64,000 nucleotides of DNA, from contig NZ_CP138858.1 of the NCBI RefSeq assembly GCF_033878955.1, positions 4,863,001 to 4,927,000 on the forward strand, written 5' to 3'. The DNA comes from Coraliomargarita algicola. Lineage in GTDB: Bacteria; Verrucomicrobiota; Verrucomicrobiia; Opitutales; Coraliomargaritaceae. Below, in pieces: positions 9,538-18,280 of this stretch. Every line of letters starts with the position of its first letter. The first letter of the stretch is position 1. The position numbers were made by a program, and so were the translations under genes. The notes under the pieces are model-generated. The model made no database searches. It worked only from the letters and a program-made list of their open reading frames with translations, and was not told where the DNA came from.

Positions 9538-12321
9538 TTACTTATTTGTATCCGCCTGCGGCATGGCTGTGTGGGGGATACTGAGTCGGATGTGGGTGCC
9601 CTGATTGACTTCCGATTGAATCTGGAGCTCTGCTTTGAGGCCTTTGGCGCGCAGTTTGAGCGTGCGTAGGGTGTGTTTCTTCGCCAGTTTTTCCTGACTC
9701 ATACCGACGCCGTTATCAGATATGGTGAGCTCGATGGTGCGTGGGGTCTGCTGCAATGAGATCTGCACTTGGCTGCAGGCGGCATGATGCTGAATGTTAT
9801 AAAGTGCTTCTTTATAAAAGAGTAGAAAGTCCTTACGCAGGAGGGGCGCGCTTAGAGCCGTATTGCTGGCAGGATCGAGTTGCAGGGAGTATTGGACGTC
9901 AAAGAGACTGAGCTTAGTGAGCTCTTCCAGGTGTGGCAGTAGATTTTGCGATCGGCCAATGCGAGGCGCGGTGGTATGCAGCACTTCCCGCAGGCCGAAG
10001 CTGCTTTCTTTGGCCAGCTTGAAGATTGCTTTGAGCCGTGCCGTGTGGGCAGGGTCTTTGATTTGATCCATCAAGTATTCGGTGTGTATATTGATGGTGC
10101 CGAGGTTACTGCCCACGTCATCGTGTAGATCACTGGCGATTCGTTCGCGGGTGTCGCGCATCTCGCGCCTGACTTGGAGGCGATGGTGGATCGTATAATA
10201 GAGTGCGCTGGACAGTAGCAGCACGATGAGGGCGAGGGTGATCCACTGGGATAGCAGGCGCACTTCTTTAAGTGTGGCGACTTGTGCTGTGCTTAGGTGT
10301 TTTTGTTCCTCTAGTAAACGTTGCCGGCGATTCAGTCCTTCGAGCCATTCCCGGTGTGGCAGGAGTTTGCCCGATTGAGTCATGCCATCGTAAACGGATT
10401 GATCGGACCAGAATAGTTGAATGCCAGAGGGATCGCTGAGTCCTCGGGCGATTCTGGGCTGACTCTTTTGAGGGTTGAATACACGGCCGATGAGTGGCAG
10501 CGGGCTGCCTTGGTAGAGGGGGGTCATTTCGCTTAATTGGATCCAGGGGCGCGACAGTTCGGTTGGCTGCGAGGATTCGATGAAGTTAAGTCTAACGATT
10601 CTAGACGAAGTCGCAGGGAAGTGTGCCGTGTAAGGGTTCAAGCCAGGGTTTCTGAGGGGAATTTCACGGTAGCTGTTGTCACTCACGAGCGGGTTTTCGT
10701 CTGCATCCAACAGCTCAATCGTGAAACGCACCGGGAAGGCTTGGCCCGGTTTATAAATAACCGCAGGGTCGAGTCGCACGGCATCGATGGTTTGATCCTC
10801 TGGGTAGATCAGATCCAATTTTTGACTGGGTTCGTGCAGGCGTTGCCGCGTGACGAGTGTAAAGCCCAAGCCGCCGGAGCTTCGTGGGCCGATTTCAGGT
10901 AAACCGAGTGGGGTTTGCTCATCGGTGAGGTAGTCGCGTGAAAAGACTCGATAACCTTCGCGGCTACTATTGGTCGTGAGTCTGGCTCTGGGGGCGATAT
11001 TTGCCTTGCCTGAAAATACGAAGATCTCAGAGAATCCGCCCGCATATTGATTGTTTCCCATCCGTTTGGGTAAGTTGGTAAACCGGATTTCCAGTAATTG
11101 GGTTTGAATCGGCTCGAATGTCACAAATTCAGGTAATGAATGTCGAATGTCCTGCTGTGAGTCTACGAGGTGTGCGAGGCTGACAAATTCCCCGTCTACA
11201 CTGGCCCGTATCTCGATATCGTTTGGCCAATACGCGTTCTCAGTCAGGCCGGCCTCGTCGCCGAGATACAGTCTAAGCGGGAGCAGGGCGACCGCATCAA
11301 TTTCGACTGGCTGCTGCCACTTGAACATCAAGCGTGTTCGATTGAAGGCGGAACTTTGCCACGAAGTGAGGTAGCCGCCGCTGCCAGTGGGCTCCCCACC
11401 GTAGGTGACGGGGAGTGTGGCTAACTCGGCTTCGATTGCTTGTAAACGTGCTTTGTTTTGACGGTAGGATCGGAGCAGTTGCTGGGCGAGCCATTCTGTC
11501 CATTCCAGTTGCTCCGTTTTGTTGTTATGAATGTCCGCTTTCCACACGACTTCTGCATTTGTTTCAATCGGCGTGGTTGTGGTGACTGACAGCGCCATCT
11601 GTGGGTCTTCACTGATGGGCGCATCAAAGATCAGTCCTCCAAGCGTGGTGATACGCTCGTTGCGTGAGCTCAAGGAGAGGATGAGCGATTGTCCGGAATG
11701 AGTGGCCGGAACGTTAAAAAAGACCCAAGTGCCTTTGAGTGAGTCAGGAATGTCGATGATGCGGCGCTTCCAATTGCCGTCGCTAGTGCGCAGGCTGACT
11801 GCTTGCGGCGAGAGTTTCAGTTTATCTGCATTGTTTATTAGTATTCCGATTCGTATTCCATAAGGCTGGGGCAGTTTGCCGAGCTTGATTTGCAGTGCAT
11901 CGACTGTGCGGATGTCTTTGGGCTGTTTTATGATTAGTAAGCCCGACTCGACTTTCGCGGGTAAATCTTCCGTAGGATGGTCGATTTTCAGATATCCGTT
12001 AGAGCTCGCCGTGACGGAATTCGCAGCGGGCGTGACCTGTGTGATATAGTCGGGCAGTGATACCAGTCGATTTTCCTCAATGGGGCGGTTGTTTGACTTC
12101 TTTTTGCTGCTGGTGCTGACATTAAAGAAGTAGTGACCGTCGGTTCCATAGACGTTTTTACCATCGACGGACCAAGGCTTTTTTACCGAGGGATCACGCC
12201 AATGCCCGCCGGTGGTCATATCGATGCCTTCCACCGCCCGCAGGCTTGAGCATGTAAGCAGCAGGAGCATACATGCCAGTAGCCAGTGCATTTGCTGTCG
12301 CCAGTGGGAGAGGTCGTTCAT
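9538..12321 (-). CDS. Large sensor histidine kinase with discoidin-like periplasmic modules
   Basis: A 927-residue kinase with a signal peptide or first helix (HWLLACMLLLLTCSSLRA) and about 650 extracytoplasmic residues holding at least two discoidin-like stretches (GGFSEIFVFSGKANIAPRA; RPWIQLSEMTPLYQG). A transmembrane helix (ITLALIVLLLSSALYYTI) precedes a HisKA_3 segment with the phospho-His in ASDLHDDVGSNLGTI and a HATPase_c domain (YNIQHHAA, ISDNGVGMS). It shares the design of the kinase at 413-2386 but is larger. Its response regulator lies 57 bases upstream on the same strand, the reverse of the order in the first pair. It converges on the sulfatase at 7545-9413. Glycan sensing is inferred, not shown. 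Confidence 0.85.
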   Translation of the reverse strand: MNDLSHWRQQMHWLLACMLLLLTCSSLRAVEGIDMTTGGHWRDPSVKKPWSVDGKNVYGTDGHYFFNVSTSSKKKSNNRPIEENRLVSLPDYITQVTPAANSVTASSNGYLKIDHPTEDLPAKVESGLLIIKQPKDIRTVDALQIKLGKLPQPYGIRIGILINNADKLKLSPQAVSLRTSDGNWKRRIIDIPDSLKGTWVFFNVPATHSGQSLILSLSSRNERITTLGGLIFDAPISEDPQMALSVTTTTPIETNAEVVWKADIHNNKTEQLEWTEWLAQQLLRSYRQNKARLQAIEAELATLPVTYGGEPTGSGGYLTSWQSSAFNRTRLMFKWQQPVEIDAVALLPLRLYLGDEAGLTENAYWPNDIEIRASVDGEFVSLAHLVDSQQDIRHSLPEFVTFEPIQTQLLEIRFTNLPKRMGNNQYAGGFSEIFVFSGKANIAPRARLTTNSSREGYRVFSRDYLTDEQTPLGLPEIGPRSSGGLGFTLVTRQRLHEPSQKLDLIYPEDQTIDAVRLDPAVIYKPGQAFPVRFTIELLDADENPLVSDNSYREIPLRNPGLNPYTAHFPATSSRIVRLNFIESSQPTELSRPWIQLSEMTPLYQGSPLPLIGRVFNPQKSQPRIARGLSDPSGIQLFWSDQSVYDGMTQSGKLLPHREWLEGLNRRQRLLEEQKHLSTAQVATLKEVRLLSQWITLALIVLLLSSALYYTIHHRLQVRREMRDTRERIASDLHDDVGSNLGTINIHTEYLMDQIKDPAHTARLKAIFKLAKESSFGLREVLHTTAPRIGRSQNLLPHLEELTKLSLFDVQYSLQLDPASNTALSAPLLRKDFLLFYKEALYNIQHHAACSQVQISLQQTPRTIELTISDNGVGMSQEKLAKKHTLRTLKLRAKGLKAELQIQSEVNQGTHIRLSIPHTAMPQADTNK

Positions 12322-12378
12322 TTCTAGGCCTGGGGCTCTGAGCGAGTCCGCCGTGTTACGGGATGCTTTGCATGGAGG

Positions 12379-13038
12379 TCAAATGATATGCATGGCCGCC
12401 GCCTTGGTGATCGCTCCGGAGACGTTGTGCACTTGTAATTTTCGATAGATATTGCGGATGTGGCTGTCGATCGTGTGCCGGCTGACATGTAATTGATCGG
12501 CGACTTCGATCCGTGTCGCCCCATCAGCCAGTTTCTGTAGCACTTCGACTTCACGGTCAGAAATTTCGGCTTCGTGCGATACCGGCTTGAATGCACGGAA
12601 GGTGGCAAAGACCATTTGCGCGATTTCTGCGCTTAGTGGCGCGATTCCATTATGGGCATCTTCGATTCCTTGAATGATCGATTTGATGCCTGAAGCCTTC
12701 ATCAAGTAGCCTGAAGCGCCGGCCCCGAGGGCTTGTAAGACACGGGTCTTATTCTCAAACACTGTCAGAATGAGCACTTTGGTTTCCGGCGCGAGCTCGC
12801 GAAGTTTGGGGATAGCCTCAATGCCATCCATTCCCGGCAAGCCCAGGTCGAGCACGATGATATCGGGGGCCCCCGATTCGTTTAAATATTCAAAGGCATC
12901 TTCTGCATTGGAAAAAGCCGCATTACATTGGAGCGAGGGGGCAGCATTGATCGCCGCGCGCAAGGTATTACGGAAGTCTGAATGATCTTCAATGATGCAG
13001 ACATTAATGGGGGAAGAGTCGGAAGGAGGTGTCGCCAT
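12379..13038 (-). CDS. NarL/FixJ family response regulator
   Basis: A 219-residue regulator: receiver domain with IIEDHSD, phosphoacceptor Asp64 in VLDLGLPG, ILTVF and the Lys in YLMKASG, then a LuxR-type helix-turn-helix (ISDREVEVLQKLADG, HVSRHTIDSHIRNIYRKL). The start at 13038 (MATPPSDSS) was chosen over an ATG 39 bases upstream because the receiver begins shortly after it. It precedes the kinase at 9538-12321 in the same transcript and is divergent from the sulfatase at 13324, which is a plausible target. Confidence 0.9.
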   Translation of the reverse strand: MATPPSDSSPINVCIIEDHSDFRNTLRAAINAAPSLQCNAAFSNAEDAFEYLNESGAPDIIVLDLGLPGMDGIEAIPKLRELAPETKVLILTVFENKTRVLQALGAGASGYLMKASGIKSIIQGIEDAHNGIAPLSAEIAQMVFATFRAFKPVSHEAEISDREVEVLQKLADGATRIEVADQLHVSRHTIDSHIRNIYRKLQVHNVSGAITKAAAMHII

Positions 13039-13251
13039 AAAATGCTGAAAATTACTCTCGGAAATGCACCCAATCAAGGATAATGGGGCGAATCATCTAT
13101 TTCTACTCCGACGGTTCCCACTTAGTAACGATTGGTCGGAGTTGAAAATCACTTGTTCGAGTTATATACAGAAGCGATGAGATCGTGTAGACTATTGTAT
13201 TAATAGAATTCGTTGATTCCCTGTAAAAGTGTTTTATTTTGTATCTGTGTT

Positions 13252-13263
13252 AATGTTAACATT
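13252..13263. promoter_or_regulatory. 12-bp perfect palindrome, candidate operator before sulfatase
   Basis: AATGTTAACATT is perfectly self-complementary and is followed at once by an overlapping GCAATTGC palindrome (13264-13271). It lies about 60 bases before the sulfatase start at 13324, in the 285-base gap shared with the divergent response regulator. A regulator binding site is plausible, but an AT-rich palindrome of this size can arise by chance. Confidence 0.3.
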
Positions 13264-13323
13264 GCAATTGCATCCTATTCTGTATCAGAATTTTAATAAA
13301 CCCGAAATTTTTTAGAATACATT

Positions 13324-14715
13324 ATGAAATTATCCTCTTGCTCACTTAGACGTTCTTTACTCGGCCTATGTCTCGCAGCTTTGCCGCTGCTCGCTCAAGC
13401 AAAGGAGGCCGTCGAGCGTCCAAACATTGTCGTCGTCATGGCGGACAACATGGGCTGGGGCGACTCGGGCACCTACGGTCATCCCACCATTCAGTCGCCG
13501 AACCTCGATGCGCTGGCTGCGCAAGGAATGAAATTTACCCAAGGCTATTCGGCTGCCGGGGTTTGCTCGCCTTCGCGTTCCGCCATACTCACAGGACGCA
13601 CTCCTTATCGTAATGGCGTCTGGCGTCACTTGTCTGGCGTGCATCAAGCGCATCTACGCGCCAGCGAGATCACGTATCCGGAGCTCTTGCGCGAAGTTGG
13701 CTACCAGACCTGTCACGTCGGCAAATGGCATCTGCTTTCCAGACAACAGTTCGACAATCCCGAATACCCGCAAGTGGGGGAGCAGGGCGGTTTCGATTAC
13801 TGGTTTGCGACTCATAACAACGCCGACCCGAGCCATAAGAATCCTAATAACTTCATTCGCAACGGCGAGCACGTCGGTGAGTTGGAAGGCTACTCCGCAC
13901 CGCTCGTTGCCGATGAAGCCATTCACTGGATCAACGAACTGCGGGACCCCGAGAAACCCTTCGTCATGTCCGTATGGTTTCACGAGCCACACAAGCCCAT
14001 CGCTACTGACATCAAGTTTTCCTCGCTCTATCCCAACGAATCCGAACGGGACGCCACTTACTATGGAAATATCACACAACTGGACTATGCCCTCGGCGAG
14101 GTCATGAAAGCGCTCGACGCCAATGGATTGACCGACAATACCCTGTTGATCTTCACCTCCGACAATGGCCCCGTCCCCTCATCCGGTGGTGATTCCGGAG
14201 GCTTACGTGGCAATAAGCGCAACGACTTCGAAGGCGGCATCCGCGTGCCTTTCCTCGTCCGCTGGCCTGGGCACATTGAGCCCGGCACGGTGAGCGACAC
14301 GCCCGTCATCGGCACCGACATTTTTTCGACTGTCTTGGACATCGTCGATGTTCCAGCACCGCAGGACCGCACCATCGACGGCGCCAGCATGCTGCCTGTC
14401 TTTGCAGGCAAAGAAGCGAAGCGCGAGATCCCGATGTTTTGGCGCACACACGTCTCTTCCCCGGAAGACCGCGTGGCCATGCGCCTCGGAGATTGGAAGA
14501 TCGTGGGCAACGACACGCTTACAAAATTCATGCTCTTCAACGTGCAGGAAGACAGTCAGGAGAAAAAGGACCTAGCTTCCCAAATGCCCGAGAAACTCGA
14601 CGAGATGAAGCGACTGCTGGTCAAGACATGGAATGACATCAACGCCGAAGGCCCCAACGAATGGTGGGAGGGTGAAAACAACAAGCCAGTCCGCGGCGGC
14701 ACGTTCAATTATTAA
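13324..14715 (+). CDS. Secreted arylsulfatase
   Basis: A 463-residue S1 sulfatase with a signal peptide ending near LPLLAQA. The maturation motif is CSPSR with Cys81, inside GYSAAGVCSPSRSAILTGR. Other family landmarks are HVGKWHL, WFHEPHKP, FTSDNGP and GGIRVPFLVRWPG. The first metal-ligand pair, usually Asp-Asp, reads Asp41-Asn42 (MADNMGWGD), a variant seen in some sulfatases and probably tolerated. It stands alone, divergent from the response regulator at 12379-13038. The overall sequence is closer to GalNAc-6-sulfatase/ASA-like enzymes than the two other sulfatases in the window, but substrate cannot be assigned. Confidence 0.92.
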   Translation: MKLSSCSLRRSLLGLCLAALPLLAQAKEAVERPNIVVVMADNMGWGDSGTYGHPTIQSPNLDALAAQGMKFTQGYSAAGVCSPSRSAILTGRTPYRNGVWRHLSGVHQAHLRASEITYPELLREVGYQTCHVGKWHLLSRQQFDNPEYPQVGEQGGFDYWFATHNNADPSHKNPNNFIRNGEHVGELEGYSAPLVADEAIHWINELRDPEKPFVMSVWFHEPHKPIATDIKFSSLYPNESERDATYYGNITQLDYALGEVMKALDANGLTDNTLLIFTSDNGPVPSSGGDSGGLRGNKRNDFEGGIRVPFLVRWPGHIEPGTVSDTPVIGTDIFSTVLDIVDVPAPQDRTIDGASMLPVFAGKEAKREIPMFWRTHVSSPEDRVAMRLGDWKIVGNDTLTKFMLFNVQEDSQEKKDLASQMPEKLDEMKRLLVKTWNDINAEGPNEWWEGENNKPVRGGTFNY

Positions 14716-15189
14716 GATCGTAGAGGCTTCACTTGTGACAATGCCATAGCATAATAGAATTCAAACGAGCACGCTACAGAAACTGCGGTTCAACACCGAA
14801 AAGGTGCCTCGCCCTGAGCTAATCACGTAGTATGCAATGGCATTGGAACATAAGGTGATCCGTGAACATTCAGGATTCAGTGAAAGGTATTGCTGCCTTG
14901 TTTCAACATATCTTGGAGAAGTATCCCGAGCGCGAGAGCAGCGTCTATGCGGGCGGCGATGTGGCTTAATTGAATTGGCGATTTCTATCCAGAAAAGTCA
15001 TAGAACCCCTTTTACTGGGGATGTATATTGTAAATGTGGCTGTGCAGCATCTATGTCTGGCCTGTGTTGTAGATTCTGAGTTTTGATTTTGCGGGCGATC
15101 TCATTTGACAGTCTGTGCTGTGCTTGCAGGCCTTGTTGAGCGATTTCCTTCTTTTATCTGATGATGACTCTTTCTAATTTTAGTATTTT
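14716..15189. other. Intergenic region without a convincing gene
   Basis: 474 bases between the sulfatase and the YitT gene. A 35-codon frame (GTG at 14862 to the stop at 14969), preceded by AAGGTGATCC, reads like protein (ALFQHILEKYPERESS) and could be a remnant or a small gene, but nothing supports it further. The last 100 bases presumably hold the promoter of the YitT gene; no clear consensus is visible. Confidence 0.4.
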
Positions 15190-16071
15190 ATGCGCCGCTT
15201 GTTAACTGACTATAGTATTCTCGTTCTGGCTGGGGTGCTGTATGCAGTGGCCTTGAAATATTTTGTGCTGCCGTCTAAGGTGATTCTGACCGGAACTGAA
15301 GGCATTGCGACTGCGCTGTCCTATTATTACGATAGCTATTGGCTTTTCATCATGCTTTACATGGTTTTCCAAGCTGGCTTGTTGACATTTGCTTTTGCGC
15401 GCGTGAGTCGTGTCTTTGCCTTGCGCTCCTTAGTGGTTGTCGCAGTCGTGGTGCTGGCCCTTGCGTTTTTGCCGGAGTTGAGTTTTGCCGATCCTGATCC
15501 GAGTAATGAGCGTATTATATTGGTTCTTTTTGGCGGGTTGCTGGCTGGAGTGGCCAAGGCAATGGCCTTTACTCATCGGGGCTCGACGGGTGATGAAGAC
15601 ATTCTCGGGGCTTATTTTGCGTCTAAGTATTTGAAGCCGGTGGGTTCGATCGCTATTTTCGCTGCGATGCTCTCTACCGCATTTGGCTTGAATATGGACT
15701 TGATTAAGAATGGGGAGTTTGAGTCGGTGGTGAATACTTTGATGTATACTTGTATTTATATCTTCGCATCGGCGGAGACTTTGAATAACTTGTATAAGAA
15801 ATTCAAAATTACGATGTTGGCGATCATCACCAATGAGTTGAAGCCAGTCGGTGAGGCCATCACCAAGGCTTCAGCGCACCGCACGTATACGGTGCATCAG
15901 GGGCAGGGGGGGCATCGTGGCGAGGATTGCCACATCGTGCGGACGATTATTACACACGAGGAATTGCCACAAATGGTGGCCGCGATTCAAGCTGCGGATC
16001 CGAGTTGCTTTTATTATCATCACGATATCGAGGGTATTTCCGGGCGCTATTATATCGCTCCGATTGCTTGA
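15190..16071 (+). CDS. YitT family membrane protein (DUF161/DUF2179)
   Basis: A 293-residue protein with five to six hydrophobic helices in the first 190 residues (for example ILVLAGVLYAVALKYF, LVVVAVVVLALAFL, GSIAIFAAMLSTAFGL) and a soluble C-terminal domain of about 90 residues ending GRYYIAPIA. The motif AMAFTHRGSTGDEDILGAYF and the layout match the YitT family, whose molecular role is not established. The family is usually 280-300 residues, so this copy is complete. It lies 62 bases before oleA on the same strand, but no functional link is evident. Confidence 0.85.
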   Translation: MRRLLTDYSILVLAGVLYAVALKYFVLPSKVILTGTEGIATALSYYYDSYWLFIMLYMVFQAGLLTFAFARVSRVFALRSLVVVAVVVLALAFLPELSFADPDPSNERIILVLFGGLLAGVAKAMAFTHRGSTGDEDILGAYFASKYLKPVGSIAIFAAMLSTAFGLNMDLIKNGEFESVVNTLMYTCIYIFASAETLNNLYKKFKITMLAIITNELKPVGEAITKASAHRTYTVHQGQGGHRGEDCHIVRTIITHEELPQMVAAIQAADPSCFYYHHDIEGISGRYYIAPIA

Positions 16072-16133
16072 GATTGTTGCTTTGCAAACTTTTCACTCGC
16101 AACTCACATCGCGCTTGGCGTATCTCCTCTACT

Positions 16134-17174
16134 GTGAATTTTAAAAATGTAGCCATCGAATCGATCGCGTATTCGCTCCCGGATGAGGTGTGGACCTCGG
16201 CGGATGTGGAAGCGAAACTGGCGCCCGTCTATCAACGTTTGCGCTTGCCTGAGGGGCGCTTGGAGCTGATGACCGGCATTCAGGAGCGTCGTTTTTACCC
16301 TGCGGGCACGCCGGCCTCAGTCGCGTCGGCGCAAGCTGGTGAGGCGGTATTAGCCCAGTCTTCTTTTGATCGTGAGCAGATTGATTTATTGATACATGCT
16401 GCCGTCTGTCGCGATCGTCTGGAGCCGGCGACGGCCGCTTATGTGCATGGCTTGCTGAAGCTTTCTGGCCGGGCGCAGATTTTTGATGTGTCCAATGCGT
16501 GTTTGGGCTTTCTCAATGCCATGGTGGTGGCGGGGAGTATGATCGAGAGTGGGCAGATTGAGCGTGCTTTGATTTGTTCAGGAGAGAATGGCCGCCCTTT
16601 AGTGGAAAACACCTTGCAGCAGTTGATGCAGCCAGAGCTCACCCGGCAGTCGATCAAACCGTATTTTGCGAATTTGACTATTGGAGCGGGCGCGGTTGCG
16701 GCGGTGCTTTGTCGTAAGGATTTGGCGCCAAAGTCGTGTCCATTAATGACTGCTGCGGTGGTGGAGACGGATACCTCCCACAATCAGCTATGTCAGGGGG
16801 ATAGTGCGGGCGAGGCCTTGGAGATGTTGACCGATTCGGAGGAACTTTTGGTGGCAGGGATTGGTGTGGCCACTCGCGCGTGGGCGCAATTTGTCGCGGC
16901 CACTGGATGGACGGCGGAGACGCCGGATCGAATCATCACTCACCAAGTCGGCAAGGCACATTCACGCGAACTGTTTAAAGCCTTGGGCCTGGACCTCGCC
17001 AAAGATTTTACCACTTTTGAAACGCTGGGTAATGTTGGCTCGGTCTCGTGTCCGATCACACTGGCAACGGCGATGGAGCAGGGCGCGTATTGTGCGGGGC
17101 AGAAGGCTGCACTGCTGGGGATCGGTAGTGGTTTAAGTAGTATAATGATGGCCGTGGAGTGGCCCCAAGCATGA
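16134..17174 (+). CDS. oleA: OleA-like thiolase, head-to-head acyl-CoA condensation
   Basis: A 346-residue KAS III/thiolase-fold protein. OleA joins two fatty acyl-CoAs by a non-decarboxylative Claisen condensation to a beta-keto acid, the first step of long-chain olefin synthesis. The nucleophile is Cys123 in SNACLGFLNAM; the His and Asn of the thiolase triad appear in THQVGKAHS and LGNVGSVS, and the C-terminus has GIGSGLSS. No ATG lies at the right place; the GTG at 16134 gives MNFKNVAIESIAYSLP, which matches the usual OleA N-terminus and length. Its stop overlaps the next start (ATGA), so the downstream OleB-like hydrolase is translationally coupled, which favours OleA over an ordinary FabH. 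Confidence 0.8.
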   Translation: MNFKNVAIESIAYSLPDEVWTSADVEAKLAPVYQRLRLPEGRLELMTGIQERRFYPAGTPASVASAQAGEAVLAQSSFDREQIDLLIHAAVCRDRLEPATAAYVHGLLKLSGRAQIFDVSNACLGFLNAMVVAGSMIESGQIERALICSGENGRPLVENTLQQLMQPELTRQSIKPYFANLTIGAGAVAAVLCRKDLAPKSCPLMTAAVVETDTSHNQLCQGDSAGEALEMLTDSEELLVAGIGVATRAWAQFVAATGWTAETPDRIITHQVGKAHSRELFKALGLDLAKDFTTFETLGNVGSVSCPITLATAMEQGAYCAGQKAALLGIGSGLSSIMMAVEWPQA

Positions 17175-18076
17175 GTGTCGCGCGCGCAACCCAACTACCC
17201 GCTGATGTGCGATTGGAGTATCCTTTCGCGAGTCATGAATTGAGCCTGCGCAGCGGGGCTACGATGCACTATGTGGATGAGGGCGCGGGGCCCGTTGTGA
17301 TTATGCTGCATGGCAATCCGACTTGGTCGTTTTATTATCGCAACTTGGTGAAGGAGCTGCAGGCGGCGGGTTTTCGTTGCATCGTGCCTGACCATATTGG
17401 TTGTGGCCTGTCGGATAAGCCGGAGGACTATAATTATACTTTAAAGCAGCGTATCGAAGACATCGAAGAGTTGATTGACTATCTCGGCATCGAACATTTC
17501 AGCCTGGTTGTGCACGACTGGGGGGGGGCGATCGGTTGCGGCGTCGCAGGGCGTCGTCCGGAGGCCTTGGATCAATTGGTATTGCTCAATACCGGTGCTT
17601 TCCTCTCCAAGCGTATTCCGTTCCGAATCGCCGCTATCAAGCTGCCTGTTTGGGGTGAATTTGTGATTCGTGCGCTGAATGGTTTTGCGGGCCCCGCGGC
17701 CACCATGGCGGTGAAAACGCCGCTCAAGCCAGCGGTCAAGCGCGGCATTTTGTGGCCCTATCGAAGCTGGCGTGACCGTGTGGCGGTTTGGAACTTTGTA
17801 AAAGACATTCCTTTGCACGAGGGGCATCCTTCTTATGCGACTTTACGGGAAGTGGAGCTTGGCTTAGCTAAACTCGCAGATAAACCGATTCAACTCGTTT
17901 GGGGCGCGCGGGACTTTTGTTTTAGCATGCACTTTCATGATCGCTTTAGAGCATTTTTTCCACAATCGGAATCGCAGGTATATCCTAAGCATGGGCATTA
18001 CATCCTAGAGGACGGTGGTCGCGAGGTCTGGCAACAGATTGTTGCTTTCTTGAGCGATTCCAAGGGTGCGCGCTAA
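17171..18076 (+). CDS. oleB: OleB-like alpha/beta hydrolase (beta-lactone decarboxylase family)
   Basis: A 301-residue alpha/beta hydrolase of the haloalkane dehalogenase type. The oxyanion segment is HGNPTWSFYYRN and the nucleophile is Asp116 in VHDWGGA, as in OleB and dehalogenases; the catalytic His is in KHGHYILED. OleB converts the beta-lactone made by OleC into a cis-olefin with loss of CO2. The assignment rests on the ATGA overlap with oleA. A stand-alone dehalogenase is the main alternative. The codons for Trp-Gly-Gly contain a run of nine G (17520-17528) that stays in frame. No oleC or oleD gene follows; the next gene is a sensor kinase. Confidence 0.75.
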   Translation: MSVARATQLPADVRLEYPFASHELSLRSGATMHYVDEGAGPVVIMLHGNPTWSFYYRNLVKELQAAGFRCIVPDHIGCGLSDKPEDYNYTLKQRIEDIEELIDYLGIEHFSLVVHDWGGAIGCGVAGRRPEALDQLVLLNTGAFLSKRIPFRIAAIKLPVWGEFVIRALNGFAGPAATMAVKTPLKPAVKRGILWPYRSWRDRVAVWNFVKDIPLHEGHPSYATLREVELGLAKLADKPIQLVWGARDFCFSMHFHDRFRAFFPQSESQVYPKHGHYILEDGGREVWQQIVAFLSDSKGAR

Positions 18077-18280
18077 GACATGTGGAGTGGCCATCGGGGT
18101 GTTATCGTGCGTGAATTAACTTATTTGAGGTATTAATCGATCTTCTATGTTGATTCAGCGGGGCTTAATTGCCATATGCTTCGATTCCTTGCCACATCGA
18201 GACTTGATTTGGCTAAGGTGATCCCCTTATTTGCTCCGTGCTCTTGTCTTAGAGTCGCAGTTGATTTTCCTTATCTCTAA

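Noticed and set aside
14862..14969. 35-codon frame with a possible ribosome site before the YitT gene
   Set aside because: GTG start, no recognisable similarity and no conserved context; mentioned only in the region entry.
17520..17528. G9 run in oleB as a fourth frameshift
   Set aside because: The frame through the run encodes the catalytic HDWGGA motif and remains in family afterwards, so the count is right.
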